Shown: positions 43,443 through 51,392 of the stretch, piece after piece
Layout: each line of letters begins with the position of its first letter
Position numbering within the stretch: position 1 is the first letter of the stretch
Origin: an uncultured Bacteroidales bacterium
GTDB taxonomy: Bacteria; Bacteroidota; Bacteroidia; Bacteroidales; Bacteroidaceae
Direction: 5' to 3'
DNA: 58,194 nucleotides
Assembly (NCBI GenBank): GCA_902778625.1
Contig: CACYYM010000022.1
Coordinates: 1-58,194, forward strand
The notes under the pieces: model-generated
Database searches by the model: none
Told to the model about the DNA's origin: nothing
Seen by the model: only the letters and a program-made list of their open reading frames with translations
Made by a program: the position numbers and the translations under genes

Positions 43443-44039
43443 TTATTTCTTTCTTTTGCGTTTCTTTCCGCTTTCAGCTTGCTGCAAAGGAGACTCTCCA
43501 ACAGGCTCGAAGGTAAAGTCGTCCAGGTCAAGGTTGAGCTTGCCGTCGGAATAGCGTTCGATGTCTTGAGCCACAAGTGCATTGTCCATCGAGTCTCGGT
43601 TCCAAATGAAGAGGTCTTGCTTCATCTGGTTGGCCACGCACTCGGTAATGTATTGGCGCATCTCCTTGTCTTCAACTGTCTTTGCATAGTCGAGGGCTTG
43701 CTCCACAAGATAACCATAGTGGCGACGCTTGATGTCCTTCATCGGATAATGGAGCGGAGCCGGATGTGCCTGCACTTCTTCCTGAGGCACGATGTTGACG
43801 GGATAGTCGATATCGAGCTTGTAGTGGCTGATGCGAGCGAGATGATTCCAAAGGCGATGTTCGTTCTCTTCCTTGTTGGTAGTAGAAGGCAGCAAAGAAG
43901 CCATGATCTTCACAATGGTATTGGCACATCGCTGACGCTCTTCGCGGTCCTCTATTTGCAGGGCCATGTCGACCATCATCTGTATGCCGCGACCATACTC
44001 GGGCATCACAAGCTGCTCTCTTTGTGTGTTGTACTGCAT
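43443..44039 (-). CDS. DUF4290 family protein
   Basis: A 198-residue soluble protein, helical, with YNTQREQLVMPEYGRGIQMM near the start and a Lys/Arg-rich C-terminus (ESGKKRKRKK). It belongs to the family DUF4290, found beside murA and rimM in many Bacteroidota. Its role is unknown; the place suggests cell-wall or ribosome work, and the basic tail suggests nucleic-acid contact. It starts where tsaB ends. Confidence 0.88.
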   Translation of the reverse strand: MQYNTQREQLVMPEYGRGIQMMVDMALQIEDREERQRCANTIVKIMASLLPSTTNKEENEHRLWNHLARISHYKLDIDYPVNIVPQEEVQAHPAPLHYPMKDIKRRHYGYLVEQALDYAKTVEDKEMRQYITECVANQMKQDLFIWNRDSMDNALVAQDIERYSDGKLNLDLDDFTFEPVGESPLQQAESGKKRKRKK

Positions 44040-44732
44040 TTATAGTAAGCTTTTTGATTTTATCGCAACAAATTCCTTTAGGTAGAAAGGCTCGAAGTAT
44101 GCCACATCTTGCTTCTCTCCGAGGTGCAGGGAGCGTTCCGCCAAGGGGAACATCCACTTGGCCAACGGCACAATTCCTTCGATGAAATGGGCGTTTTTGT
44201 GCTGAATGACGTCCTTGCACTTCATGGCTCCTGTGCCGAAGAAATAGACGGGATGCTCTTCGAGGTAAGGGAGATAAGTGTCTGTTTCGACGATGTCTGC
44301 GTTGATTGGACGAACTTCACGAAGTGCTCTGTCATAGATGGCACTATAGACTTCCATCCGTCGAGCGTCGATCATGGGAACGAGCCAAGCGTCTTCGGGC
44401 AGTTCCTTTTTGCCAAGCAGGACAGGAACGCACAGAAGTTTCAGTGTCGGCACGCTCAAAAGCGGCAAGTCTCGCCCGTAGCAAACACCTTTTGCCAGCG
44501 ATACACCGATTCGCAAACCAGTGTAACTGCCTGGACCTTCGCTGACGGCTACAGCATCGACGGGTATGGCGTGCGAGTTGGCAAAGGACAGCGCTTCGTC
44601 GACATAAACACCACACACGACGGCATGGTTCGGCCCATCGAGGTCTTCCTTGTGGAAGATGAGGCTTCCGTTCTCACTTAGGGCCACAGAACAGGCTTTC
44701 GTACTCGTCTCAATATGCAGGATGCATGACAT
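44040..44732 (-). CDS. tsaB: tRNA threonylcarbamoyladenosine biosynthesis protein TsaB
   Basis: A 230-residue ASKHA-fold protein, partner of TsaD and TsaE in making t6A at position 37 of tRNAs reading ANN codons. ILHIETSTKACSVALSENG opens the fold and AVSEGPGSYTGLRIGVSLAK is the characteristic motif. Length is normal. It is the first gene of the tsaB-DUF4290-murA-rimM run. Confidence 0.95.
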   Translation of the reverse strand: MSCILHIETSTKACSVALSENGSLIFHKEDLDGPNHAVVCGVYVDEALSFANSHAIPVDAVAVSEGPGSYTGLRIGVSLAKGVCYGRDLPLLSVPTLKLLCVPVLLGKKELPEDAWLVPMIDARRMEVYSAIYDRALREVRPINADIVETDTYLPYLEEHPVYFFGTGAMKCKDVIQHKNAHFIEGIVPLAKWMFPLAERSLHLGEKQDVAYFEPFYLKEFVAIKSKSLL

Positions 44733-44760
44733 TCTTTACTTCTTCTTTATTTTCGCGCTG

Positions 44761-44768
44761 CAAAGATA
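44761..44768 (-). promoter_or_regulatory. -7 box of tsaB
   Basis: TATCTTTG on the minus strand, followed by CAGC, 28 bp upstream of the start codon. The -33 position 19 bp upstream is a poor TCTT. Confidence 0.5.
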
Positions 44769-44812
44769 CAAAATAAAATCCACAATAAAGAATGAAGGAA
44801 GAAGAATTAAGA

Positions 44813-45724
44813 TTATTTATAGTAAGCCCTTATCGCTTTGAAGCCATAATCAAGGAGAATAACAGACTCTTTGAAACGTAAGGACCTGCCTCGACTGCCA
44901 AGAAGTACGAGGAAGAGAGTTGTGTTGTCGCGCGTAACAGCAGACGCAAGGCAGCCGGAAGCTTGCCGTGTGTAGCCTGTCTTGATGCCGATGCAGCCGT
45001 CGTAAGACGTGAGCAGCAGGTTGGTGTTCATGCAAGGCAAATGCCTTCCATCAAGAAGCGGAATGTCTTTCTCCGCAGTGCCGACAATGTCTGCAAAGAG
45101 GCTGTCGCACATGCAGTATCTTGAAAGCCTGACAAGGTCGCTGGCAGAGCTGTAGTTGTCGTCGTTCGGCATACCGTTTGGGCTGGCGAAGTGCGTGCTG
45201 TCCATGCCCAGATACTGCGCCTTTTCGTTCATCATGTTGTAGAACGTCAGCGTGTCACCTGCGATGTGTTGAGCGATAGCATATGCTGCGTTGTTGTCGC
45301 TCATCATCATCATCTCATAGACGAGGTCGCCCAGCCGATAGCTGTCACCAATCTTCACCCACGAGTCCCTGACGATGAAGACATCTTTCGTAATACAAAC
45401 AGTGTCGTCGAGGTTCCCGTTCTCGAGCGCCAGCAGACAAGTCATCATCTTGGTAATTGAGGCGATGAAAAGTTTCTCGTCCGCGTTCTTCTGGCTGATG
45501 ATGAAGCCCGTGGAGTCATCTATAAGCATCCAGGCTTCTGCCGACAGCCCTTCAAGTTGGTCGAAGCCTTCAACCGAGTCAAGCCTTACATAGTCCTGAA
45601 GCGTTGAGTCAATCAGCGCTATCTTGCGCAGCCGCTGCTCTTCAGGCGTAAGCCTCTCTCCGCTTCCGCAGGCATAGCACGACAGCAGCAGTAGAAGCGA
45701 CGGCAGTACATTTGTCCATTTCAT
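44813..45724 (-). CDS. D-alanyl-D-alanine carboxypeptidase, S11 family, lipoprotein-like
   Basis: A 303-residue protein. The N-terminus (MKWTNVLPSLLLLLSCYACG) is a lipoprotein signal. The serine peptidase motifs are SITK (89-92), SDN (142-144) and KTG (248-250), all intact. It should trim the terminal D-Ala from peptidoglycan pentapeptides in the periplasm. It lacks the C-terminal amphipathic anchor of DacA and is lipid-anchored instead. It is divergent from yicC, sharing a promoter region. Confidence 0.92.
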   Translation of the reverse strand: MKWTNVLPSLLLLLSCYACGSGERLTPEEQRLRKIALIDSTLQDYVRLDSVEGFDQLEGLSAEAWMLIDDSTGFIISQKNADEKLFIASITKMMTCLLALENGNLDDTVCITKDVFIVRDSWVKIGDSYRLGDLVYEMMMMSDNNAAYAIAQHIAGDTLTFYNMMNEKAQYLGMDSTHFASPNGMPNDDNYSSASDLVRLSRYCMCDSLFADIVGTAEKDIPLLDGRHLPCMNTNLLLTSYDGCIGIKTGYTRQASGCLASAVTRDNTTLFLVLLGSRGRSLRFKESVILLDYGFKAIRAYYK

Positions 45725-45728
45725 GCTG

Positions 45729-45736
45729 CAAAGGTA
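45729..45736 (-). promoter_or_regulatory. -7 box of the carboxypeptidase gene
   Basis: TACCTTTG on the minus strand, 4 bp from the start codon, so the transcript would be nearly leaderless. A TTG lies 12 bp upstream, too close for a standard -33. Confidence 0.45.
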
Positions 45737-45778
45737 ATGAAAAAATGTCAAATGCGTGTGCTTTTCAAAAAAGTTTCG

Positions 45779-45786
45779 TACCTTTG
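45779..45786 (+). promoter_or_regulatory. -7 box of yicC
   Basis: TACCTTTG followed by CAGC, 18 bp upstream of the yicC start codon. Both divergent genes therefore start within a few dozen bases of each other's -7 box. Confidence 0.5.
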
Positions 45787-45804
45787 CAGCAAAAATACAG
45801 AAGT

Positions 45805-46683
45805 ATGATATTATCGATGACTGGATACGGCAAAGCAACTGCCGAATTCCAAGGAAAGAAGATTTCAGCAGAGATTAAGTCGCTCAACAGCAAGGCGCTC
45901 GACCTTTCGACGCGTGTCGCTCCCATTTACAGAGAGAAGGAGATGGAAGTGCGTTCGATGGTGACGCAGGCATTGGAACGTGGCAAGGTGGAGTTCAATC
46001 TGTGGGTTGAGCAACTGGACGGGGCAAACGCCTGTCCCATCAATGGCGACTTGGTGGCTGCCTATTACCGCCAAATGCGTGAGATATCGGCAAAGCACAA
46101 CATCCCTGAGCCCGACGACTACTGGCACACTATCATACGCATGCCTGATGTTCTTTCCCGAAACGAAGCTCAGCAGGAGCTTTCCGAAGAGGAGTGGCAG
46201 GTGGCCCAAGGTGTCGTGCAAAAGGCAATAGATCAGCTTGTTGCGTTCCGCAGGCAGGAGGGCGAGGCTTTGCAGAAGAAGTTCGAGGAGAAGCTTGACA
46301 ACATTGCTGCCCTGCTTGCCAGCATCGAACCCTACGAGAAGCAGCGCGTGGAGAAAATCAGGCAGCGCATCATGGACGGACTTGCCTCAATTCCTGACGT
46401 TCAATACGACAGCAACCGCCTCGAGCAGGAGATGATTTACTACATCGAAAAGCTGGACATCAACGAGGAGAAGCAGCGTCTGGCAAACCATCTCGAGTAC
46501 TTCCGCAAGACGATGGAAGAGGGTCATGGACAGGGCAAAAAGCTCGGTTTCATCGCGCAAGAGATGGGACGCGAGATCAACACGACGGGCAGCAAAAGCA
46601 ACCTGGCTGAGATGCAGAACATCGTGGTCAAGATGAAGGACGAGCTCGAGCAGATTAAGGAACAGGTATTAAATGTAATGTGA
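45805..46683 (+). CDS. YicC family endoribonuclease-like protein
   Basis: A 292-residue protein. MILSMTGYGKATAEFQGKKI is the family hallmark at the N-terminus and LGFIAQEMGREINTTGSKSN near the C-terminus. YicC members cut RNA in E. coli and Bacillus and affect the RNA pool. A coiled-coil helix (residues 140-220) lies between the two. It precedes gmk by 1 bp, the usual pairing in many bacteria. Confidence 0.93.
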   Translation: MILSMTGYGKATAEFQGKKISAEIKSLNSKALDLSTRVAPIYREKEMEVRSMVTQALERGKVEFNLWVEQLDGANACPINGDLVAAYYRQMREISAKHNIPEPDDYWHTIIRMPDVLSRNEAQQELSEEEWQVAQGVVQKAIDQLVAFRRQEGEALQKKFEEKLDNIAALLASIEPYEKQRVEKIRQRIMDGLASIPDVQYDSNRLEQEMIYYIEKLDINEEKQRLANHLEYFRKTMEEGHGQGKKLGFIAQEMGREINTTGSKSNLAEMQNIVVKMKDELEQIKEQVLNVM

Positions 46684-46684
46684 T

Positions 46685-47257
46685 ATGGGAAGACTGCTTA
46701 TCGTTTCGGCTCCGTCGGGTTCGGGCAAGAGCACAATCGTGAACTACCTGATGAAGGAGCATCCCGAGTTCAGGCTGGCATTCAGCGTAAGCGCCACCAG
46801 CAGGCCGCCGAGAGGCAAGGAACAGAATGGCGTCGAGTACTACTTCCTGACGCCCGATGAGTTCAGGGAGCACATTAAAAACGATGATTTCCTCGAATAT
46901 GAGGAGGTTTACGAAGGCCGTTTCTACGGTACGCTCAAGTCGCAAGTCGAAGAAAAATTGGCTGCAGGCATGAACGTTGTGTTCGATGTTGACGTGAAGG
47001 GTGGCATAAATATAAAGAAATATTATGGCGAGGAAGCCTTGAGCGTCTTCATTCAGCCACCTTCGATTGAGGCTCTTCGGGAGCGCTTGATTCGAAGAAA
47101 TACCGATGAAATGGCGCAAATTGAACAAAGATTGGCAAAAGCGGAGTACGAAATGACGTTCGCTCCGCAGTTCGATCGCATCCTTGTCAACGACGACCTC
47201 GAGGTCGCAAAACAGGAGGCCGTCGCACTGCTGAATGAGTTCTTTCAAGTTGGTTAG
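46685..47257 (+). CDS. gmk: Guanylate kinase
   Basis: A 190-residue enzyme that phosphorylates GMP to GDP. The P-loop is SAPSGSGKST (8-17) and the GMP-binding part includes SVSATSRPPRGKEQNGVEYY. Length is normal. Array B4 starts 6 bp after the stop codon. Confidence 0.97.
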   Translation: MGRLLIVSAPSGSGKSTIVNYLMKEHPEFRLAFSVSATSRPPRGKEQNGVEYYFLTPDEFREHIKNDDFLEYEEVYEGRFYGTLKSQVEEKLAAGMNVVFDVDVKGGINIKKYYGEEALSVFIQPPSIEALRERLIRRNTDEMAQIEQRLAKAEYEMTFAPQFDRILVNDDLEVAKQEAVALLNEFFQVG

Positions 47258-47262
47258 TCTAA

Positions 47263-47346
47263 AACGCCGCATGCGGAAATGCCAAACGCCGCACGCGGAA
47301 ATGCCAAACGCCGCACGCGGGGATTGCCAACGCCGCACGCGGGGAT
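47263..47346. repeat. 22-bp dyad array B4, four units
   Basis: Left arm AACGCCGC in all four units; centres AT, AC, AC, AC; right arms GCGGAAAT, GCGGAAAT, GCGGGGAT, GCGGGGAT; linkers GCCA, GCCA, TGCC. Exactly 22 bp throughout. It lies 6 bp after the gmk stop and 16 bp before the nadD start, so it fills nearly the whole gap inside an apparent operon. Confidence 0.94.
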
Positions 47347-47361
47347 TTTAACATTTGCTAA

Positions 47362-47985
47362 ATGACTGATACTGCGAGACATACTACGGGCATCTACGGA
47401 GGCAGTTTCAACCCTATTCACAAAGGGCATCTTCAGCTTGCTAAGGCTTTGGCCGACAGCGGTTTAGTTGATGAGATGTGGCTGCTTGTCTCACCACAGA
47501 ACCCGTTCAAGGTCAATGCGGAGCTTCTCGACGATGAGGAGCGACTGCATTTGGCTCGACTTGCCGTCAAGGACGTACCTGGCGTTGAGGTCTGCGACCG
47601 CGAGTTCTCCCTGCCGCGCCCTTCATATATGTATAATACGTTGAAAGCGTTGAGCAAAGAGCACTCGGACCGGGAGTTCGTGCTCGTCATCGGTGCCGAC
47701 AACTGGGAACGCTTCCCGGATTGGTATCGCAGCAAGTCTATCCTGTCCAAATACCGTATCATCATCTATCCCCGTCCGGGCTATGTCTTGGAGAATGTTC
47801 CGCGAAAAGTGACCGTTGCCGATACACCTTTGCTCGACATCAGCAGCACAGACATCCGCCAGCGCATCGCAAACAACCCCGATTACGACGGCGAAGGACT
47901 TCCTGCAGCCGTTTGGGAAGAAATAAAGGCAAAGGGCTTGTATGTTTCACAAAAAGTCCGTACATTTGCCGGGCAAAACCCATGA
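47362..47985 (+). CDS. nadD: Nicotinate-nucleotide adenylyltransferase
   Basis: A 207-residue NAD-synthesis enzyme, making deamido-NAD from nicotinate mononucleotide and ATP. GIYGGSFNPIHKGHLQLA carries the HxGH-type nucleotidyltransferase motif and LLDISSTDIRQRI the second signature. Length is normal. It follows gmk across array B4 and overlaps the next gene by ATGA. Confidence 0.96.
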   Translation: MTDTARHTTGIYGGSFNPIHKGHLQLAKALADSGLVDEMWLLVSPQNPFKVNAELLDDEERLHLARLAVKDVPGVEVCDREFSLPRPSYMYNTLKALSKEHSDREFVLVIGADNWERFPDWYRSKSILSKYRIIIYPRPGYVLENVPRKVTVADTPLLDISSTDIRQRIANNPDYDGEGLPAAVWEEIKAKGLYVSQKVRTFAGQNP

Positions 47986-48938
47986 AAATGAAAAGAAACA
48001 AGGTATTATTTGCAGCAATCTGCCTGCTGTTCTCTTTCAGCATGTTGGCACAGGAGGAACTGGTCAAGTTCGGCAACTTTGACTCGTGGATAACGCGCTC
48101 CATCAAGGAAAGCGTGCTCGTCGGCGGTAATACTCAGACACTCTACGAGGTTGGTCCCAAGGGTAAGTTCGACGGAGCTCGCGCCTACACCAACCAGGGC
48201 GGCTCGCCTTGGGGAAACAGTAACGTCTATGCGAAGGTGGCAGGCGTTGTCAAGACCAATGTCAGCGTCTATCCCGACAAACATCAAGGCGGTCAATGCG
48301 CTAAGCTTACTACGCATATCGTCAGCGCAAAGGCTATCGGCGTCATCAACATCAGCGTCCTCGCTACCGGCAGCATCTTTCTCGGCACACTCATAGAGCC
48401 CATCACTGGTTCGAAGAACCCTATGAGCAAGATGAGCATCGGCATTCCGTTCACCAAAAAGCCAAAGGCCGTGAAGTTCGACTATAAATACAATTCGCCG
48501 AGCGCCGAACGCATCCGCGAGACAGGCTTCAGCAAGTGTCAGAAGGTCGCCGGAAAAGATATGGGACAAGTCACATGCTTCCTGCAGAAGCGCTGGGAAG
48601 ACGCAGAGGGCAATATCCACGCCTTGCGCGTCGGAACAATGCGGCACCGCTTTTGCCAGAACTGCGACTGGAAGGAAGGACAGAGCTTCGCCATTCACTA
48701 CGGTGACATCACGGGCGAAAGTTTCTATAAGGACTGGATGGGACTGACGAGCGGCGGCGAAACATTCTATTCGCTCAACAGTAAAGGAAAGAACGTGCCC
48801 GTCAAGGAGGAAGGCTGGGCAAGCGCCGACGAGACGCCGACACACATCATCCTGAAATTCGACAGCAGCCACGGTGGCGCATACGTCGGCACAATCGGCA
48901 ACACGCTCTGGGTGGATAATGTTAAGCTCGTGTACTAA
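47982..48938 (+). CDS. PCMD domain secreted protein
   Basis: A 318-residue protein with a signal peptide (residues 1-23). It matches the PCMD family (putative carbohydrate metabolism domain): GNFDSWITRSIKESVLVGGN, GGSPWGNSNVYAKVAGVVKT, AIGVINISVLATGSIFLGTL and GAYVGTIGNTLWVDNVKLVY. The fold is a beta-sandwich likely binding a glycan on the cell surface. It sits between two house-keeping genes, overlapping nadD and touching nspC, which is an odd place for a surface protein. Confidence 0.85.
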   Translation: MKMKRNKVLFAAICLLFSFSMLAQEELVKFGNFDSWITRSIKESVLVGGNTQTLYEVGPKGKFDGARAYTNQGGSPWGNSNVYAKVAGVVKTNVSVYPDKHQGGQCAKLTTHIVSAKAIGVINISVLATGSIFLGTLIEPITGSKNPMSKMSIGIPFTKKPKAVKFDYKYNSPSAERIRETGFSKCQKVAGKDMGQVTCFLQKRWEDAEGNIHALRVGTMRHRFCQNCDWKEGQSFAIHYGDITGESFYKDWMGLTSGGETFYSLNSKGKNVPVKEEGWASADETPTHIILKFDSSHGGAYVGTIGNTLWVDNVKLVY

Positions 48939-50087
48939 ATGCGTCCGTATTACCTTGTTCAGGAGTCGTTGCTTCGCCGCAATTTGCAGCTCATCAAGCG
49001 CGTTGCGGACGAAGCCGATGTGGAGATAATCCTCGCTTTCAAAGCCTTTGCTTTGTGGCGAACCTTTCCAATTTTCCGCCAATTCATCGAGAAAACTACG
49101 GCGAGCAGTCTCTGTGAAGCACGCCTGTCGTTGGAAGAATTCGGCTCCTTTGCCCACACTTATAGCCCGGCTTACGAAGACGATGAGTTCGACGAGATAC
49201 TGCATTGCAGCGGACACGTTACCTTCAATTCCCTCACGCAGTACGAACGCTTTTTCCCCAAAATGTCCCATTTCATCGAGCATTTTGTGTCTTACGGCCT
49301 GCGCGTCAACCCGGAATACAGCGAGATAGAAACCGAGCTTTACAACCCTTGTGCACCAGGCAGCAGGTTCGGCGTGCTTGCAGAACAGTTGCCGGAAAAA
49401 CTTCCTGCTGGCATCGAGGGCTTCCACTGCCATTGTCATTGCGAGAGTCCGGCGTCGGCGCTGGAGCATACGCTGGAGCATCTCGAAGCAAAGTTCAGCC
49501 GTTGGTTCCCGCAACTCAAGTGGCTGAATCTTGGCGGCGGGCACTTGATGACGCGCAAGGACTACGACGTCGAACACCTTATTAATATATTAAAAGGACT
49601 TCACCAGCGCTATCCGCATCTGCACATCATTCTCGAACCTGGCAGTGCCTTTGCTTGGCAGACAGGGCCCCTCGTGTCGGAGGTGGTCGATATCGTGGAG
49701 AATCATGGCATCCAGACAGCCATCCTGAACGTTTCCTTCACTTGTCACATGCCCGATTGCCTTGAGATGCCTTATCAGCCCGAGGTTCGTGGAGCCGAAA
49801 GCCTTCCTTTCGAAGCAGCCTCACAACCTGACGCGAAGGGACAGAACATATACCGACTTGGCGGCAACAGTTGCTTGAGTGGCGACTACATGGGCAGTTG
49901 GCGATTCCCCAAACCGCTCGAAGTCGGGCAGGAAATCATCTTCGAGGACATGATACACTATACGACGGTCAAGACCACGATGTTTAACGGCATCATGCAT
50001 CCCTCCATTGTCCTGGAGCACGAAGACGGAAGCCGTGAGACGCTGCGCACCTATACCTACGAGGACTACAGAGACCGCATGGATTAA
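48939..50087 (+). CDS. nspC: Carboxynorspermidine/carboxyspermidine decarboxylase
   Basis: A 382-residue PLP enzyme of the alanine-racemase-like fold; it decarboxylates carboxyspermidine or carboxynorspermidine to the polyamine. AFKAF (Lys35 for PLP), FHCHCHCESP, LNLGGGHLMTRKDYD and ILEPGSAF are present, and NVSFTCHMPDCLEMPYQPEV carries the catalytic Cys region. The matching dehydrogenase is not in the window. It follows the PCMD gene with no gap. Confidence 0.93.
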   Translation: MRPYYLVQESLLRRNLQLIKRVADEADVEIILAFKAFALWRTFPIFRQFIEKTTASSLCEARLSLEEFGSFAHTYSPAYEDDEFDEILHCSGHVTFNSLTQYERFFPKMSHFIEHFVSYGLRVNPEYSEIETELYNPCAPGSRFGVLAEQLPEKLPAGIEGFHCHCHCESPASALEHTLEHLEAKFSRWFPQLKWLNLGGGHLMTRKDYDVEHLINILKGLHQRYPHLHIILEPGSAFAWQTGPLVSEVVDIVENHGIQTAILNVSFTCHMPDCLEMPYQPEVRGAESLPFEAASQPDAKGQNIYRLGGNSCLSGDYMGSWRFPKPLEVGQEIIFEDMIHYTTVKTTMFNGIMHPSIVLEHEDGSRETLRTYTYEDYRDRMD

Positions 50088-50098
50088 GCTTTAGGACA

Positions 50099-50120
50099 TT
50101 TCCCCTTTTGTTTAGGGAAA
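50099..50120 (+). terminator. Possible weak terminator after nspC
   Basis: TTTCCC (50099-50104) pairs with GGGAAA (50115-50120) around a 10-nt loop. There is no clean T run. Confidence 0.3.
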
Positions 50121-50149
50121 ACCCTCGTTTTACTGTTGTTTTATTGCCT

Positions 50150-50157
50150 TACCTTTG
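50150..50157 (+). promoter_or_regulatory. -7 box of the glycine-rich protein gene
   Basis: TACCTTTG followed by CACT, 48 bp from the start codon. A -33-like GTTT lies 19 bp upstream, in a T-rich stretch. Leader is about 45 nt. Confidence 0.5.
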
Positions 50158-50205
50158 CACTGTGATTCAGAAATAAAAGTGCAAAACCTATAAAACAACA
50201 CTACT

Positions 50206-51297
50206 ATGAAAAAGTTAGTTCTTTCCCTGATGATGATGGCAGCCTGGATGGGTGCCAGCGCAATGAGCTTCGAACGTGCTCAGGCTGAGGCTCTCTACCT
50301 GACGGATAAGATGGCGTATGAGCTTAACCTCAATGAGCAGCAGTATAACGATGCCTATGAGATCAATCTCGATTACTTCCTTCGTATCGATTCTCCTTCC
50401 GACCTCTATGGCAACTACTACACCTATCGTCTGTACGACTTGCGTTGCATTCTGCACGACTGGCAGTACAGTCTGCTGACGGCAGCCGACTACTTCCTCC
50501 GCCCAATCTTGTGGCGTGCAGGCGGCTGGTACTTCCCGATCTACAGCTACTACAATCGCGGTTACTTCTACTACAGCCGTCCCGGTGTTTGGGTTTCATA
50601 CTATGGCGGGCATGGTCGCAGCTACTACCGCGACGGCTTCTATGGCAATCGTCGTCCGCATTGGAACGGAGGTTTGAGAGGTCACGACATGCATCGCCCG
50701 GCATTAGGATATACAAGAGGTCACAATGGTGGCGGTCTTCGCTCTGGAGCTGGTGGTCATGCAGGTGGTCGTCGCATCAGTGGCAATGGTTACCATATTG
50801 ATTTCCCTGGCGGTCGCAATGGTGGAAGTGTCGGTCATGGAGGTGGCAATTCTGGTAGCGGCGGTCGTTCTGACGGCAGCGGCAACTACGGCGGTGGCAA
50901 CCACGATGGCGGTCACAGCGGCAGCGGTAACCACAGCGGCGGCATGAATCCTGGTGGCGGTCACAGCGGCACGAACCCTGGCAATCATGGCAGCATGAGT
51001 TCTGGCGGTAGCAGTCGTCCTTCCGGAGGCAGCATGACTCGTGGTAACTCCTTCGACAGCAGCAGTTCTCGCATAAGCGGCAGCACGAGCAGAGGCAGCA
51101 GCATGAGTCGTGGCTCCAGCATGGGCAGTAGCCGTAGCATCAGTCCCAGCATGGGCAGTAGCAGTCGTGGCATGAGCGGAAGCAGTTCACGTGGAGGCTT
51201 CAGCGGCGGTGGATCTCGCGGTGGTGGCATGAGCCATGGCTCGAGCATGGGTGGAAGCCGCGGTGGAGGCGGCTCTCGTGGCGGTGGTCGCAGGTAA
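50206..51297 (+). CDS. Secreted glycine/serine/histidine-rich protein
   Basis: A 363-residue protein. Residues 1-19 are a signal peptide. Residues 20-120 form a small helical domain with many Tyr, Asp and Arg (EAEALYLTDKMAYELNLNEQ, YFLRIDSPSDLYGNYYTYRL). From residue 150 the sequence becomes low-complexity, rich in Gly, Ser, His, Asn and Arg, with runs of SRG, GGGH and SSSR. A surface or matrix role is plausible, but there is no family I recognise beyond this pattern. A TACCTTTG box is upstream. The next gene is convergent. Confidence 0.7.
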   Translation: MKKLVLSLMMMAAWMGASAMSFERAQAEALYLTDKMAYELNLNEQQYNDAYEINLDYFLRIDSPSDLYGNYYTYRLYDLRCILHDWQYSLLTAADYFLRPILWRAGGWYFPIYSYYNRGYFYYSRPGVWVSYYGGHGRSYYRDGFYGNRRPHWNGGLRGHDMHRPALGYTRGHNGGGLRSGAGGHAGGRRISGNGYHIDFPGGRNGGSVGHGGGNSGSGGRSDGSGNYGGGNHDGGHSGSGNHSGGMNPGGGHSGTNPGNHGSMSSGGSSRPSGGSMTRGNSFDSSSSRISGSTSRGSSMSRGSSMGSSRSISPSMGSSSRGMSGSSSRGGFSGGGSRGGGMSHGSSMGGSRGGGGSRGGGRR

Positions 51298-51304
51298 TAA
51301 AAAA

Positions 51305-51387
51305 AACGCCGCAGGCGGGGATTTAATTTCCGCGTGCGGCGTTGGTCATTTCCGCGTGCGGGGATTGCGATTCCCGCACGCGGAGTT
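51305..51387. repeat. 22-bp dyad array B5, four units, between convergent genes
   Basis: Left arms AACGCCGC, ATTTCCGC, ATTTCCGC, ATTCCCGC; centres AG, GT, GT, AC; right arms GCGGGGAT, GCGGCGTT, GCGGGGAT, GCGGAGTT; linkers TTA, GGTC, TGCG. One linker is a base short. Stops of both convergent genes lie 5-8 bp beyond the array ends. Confidence 0.92.
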
Positions 51388-51392
51388 TTTTA

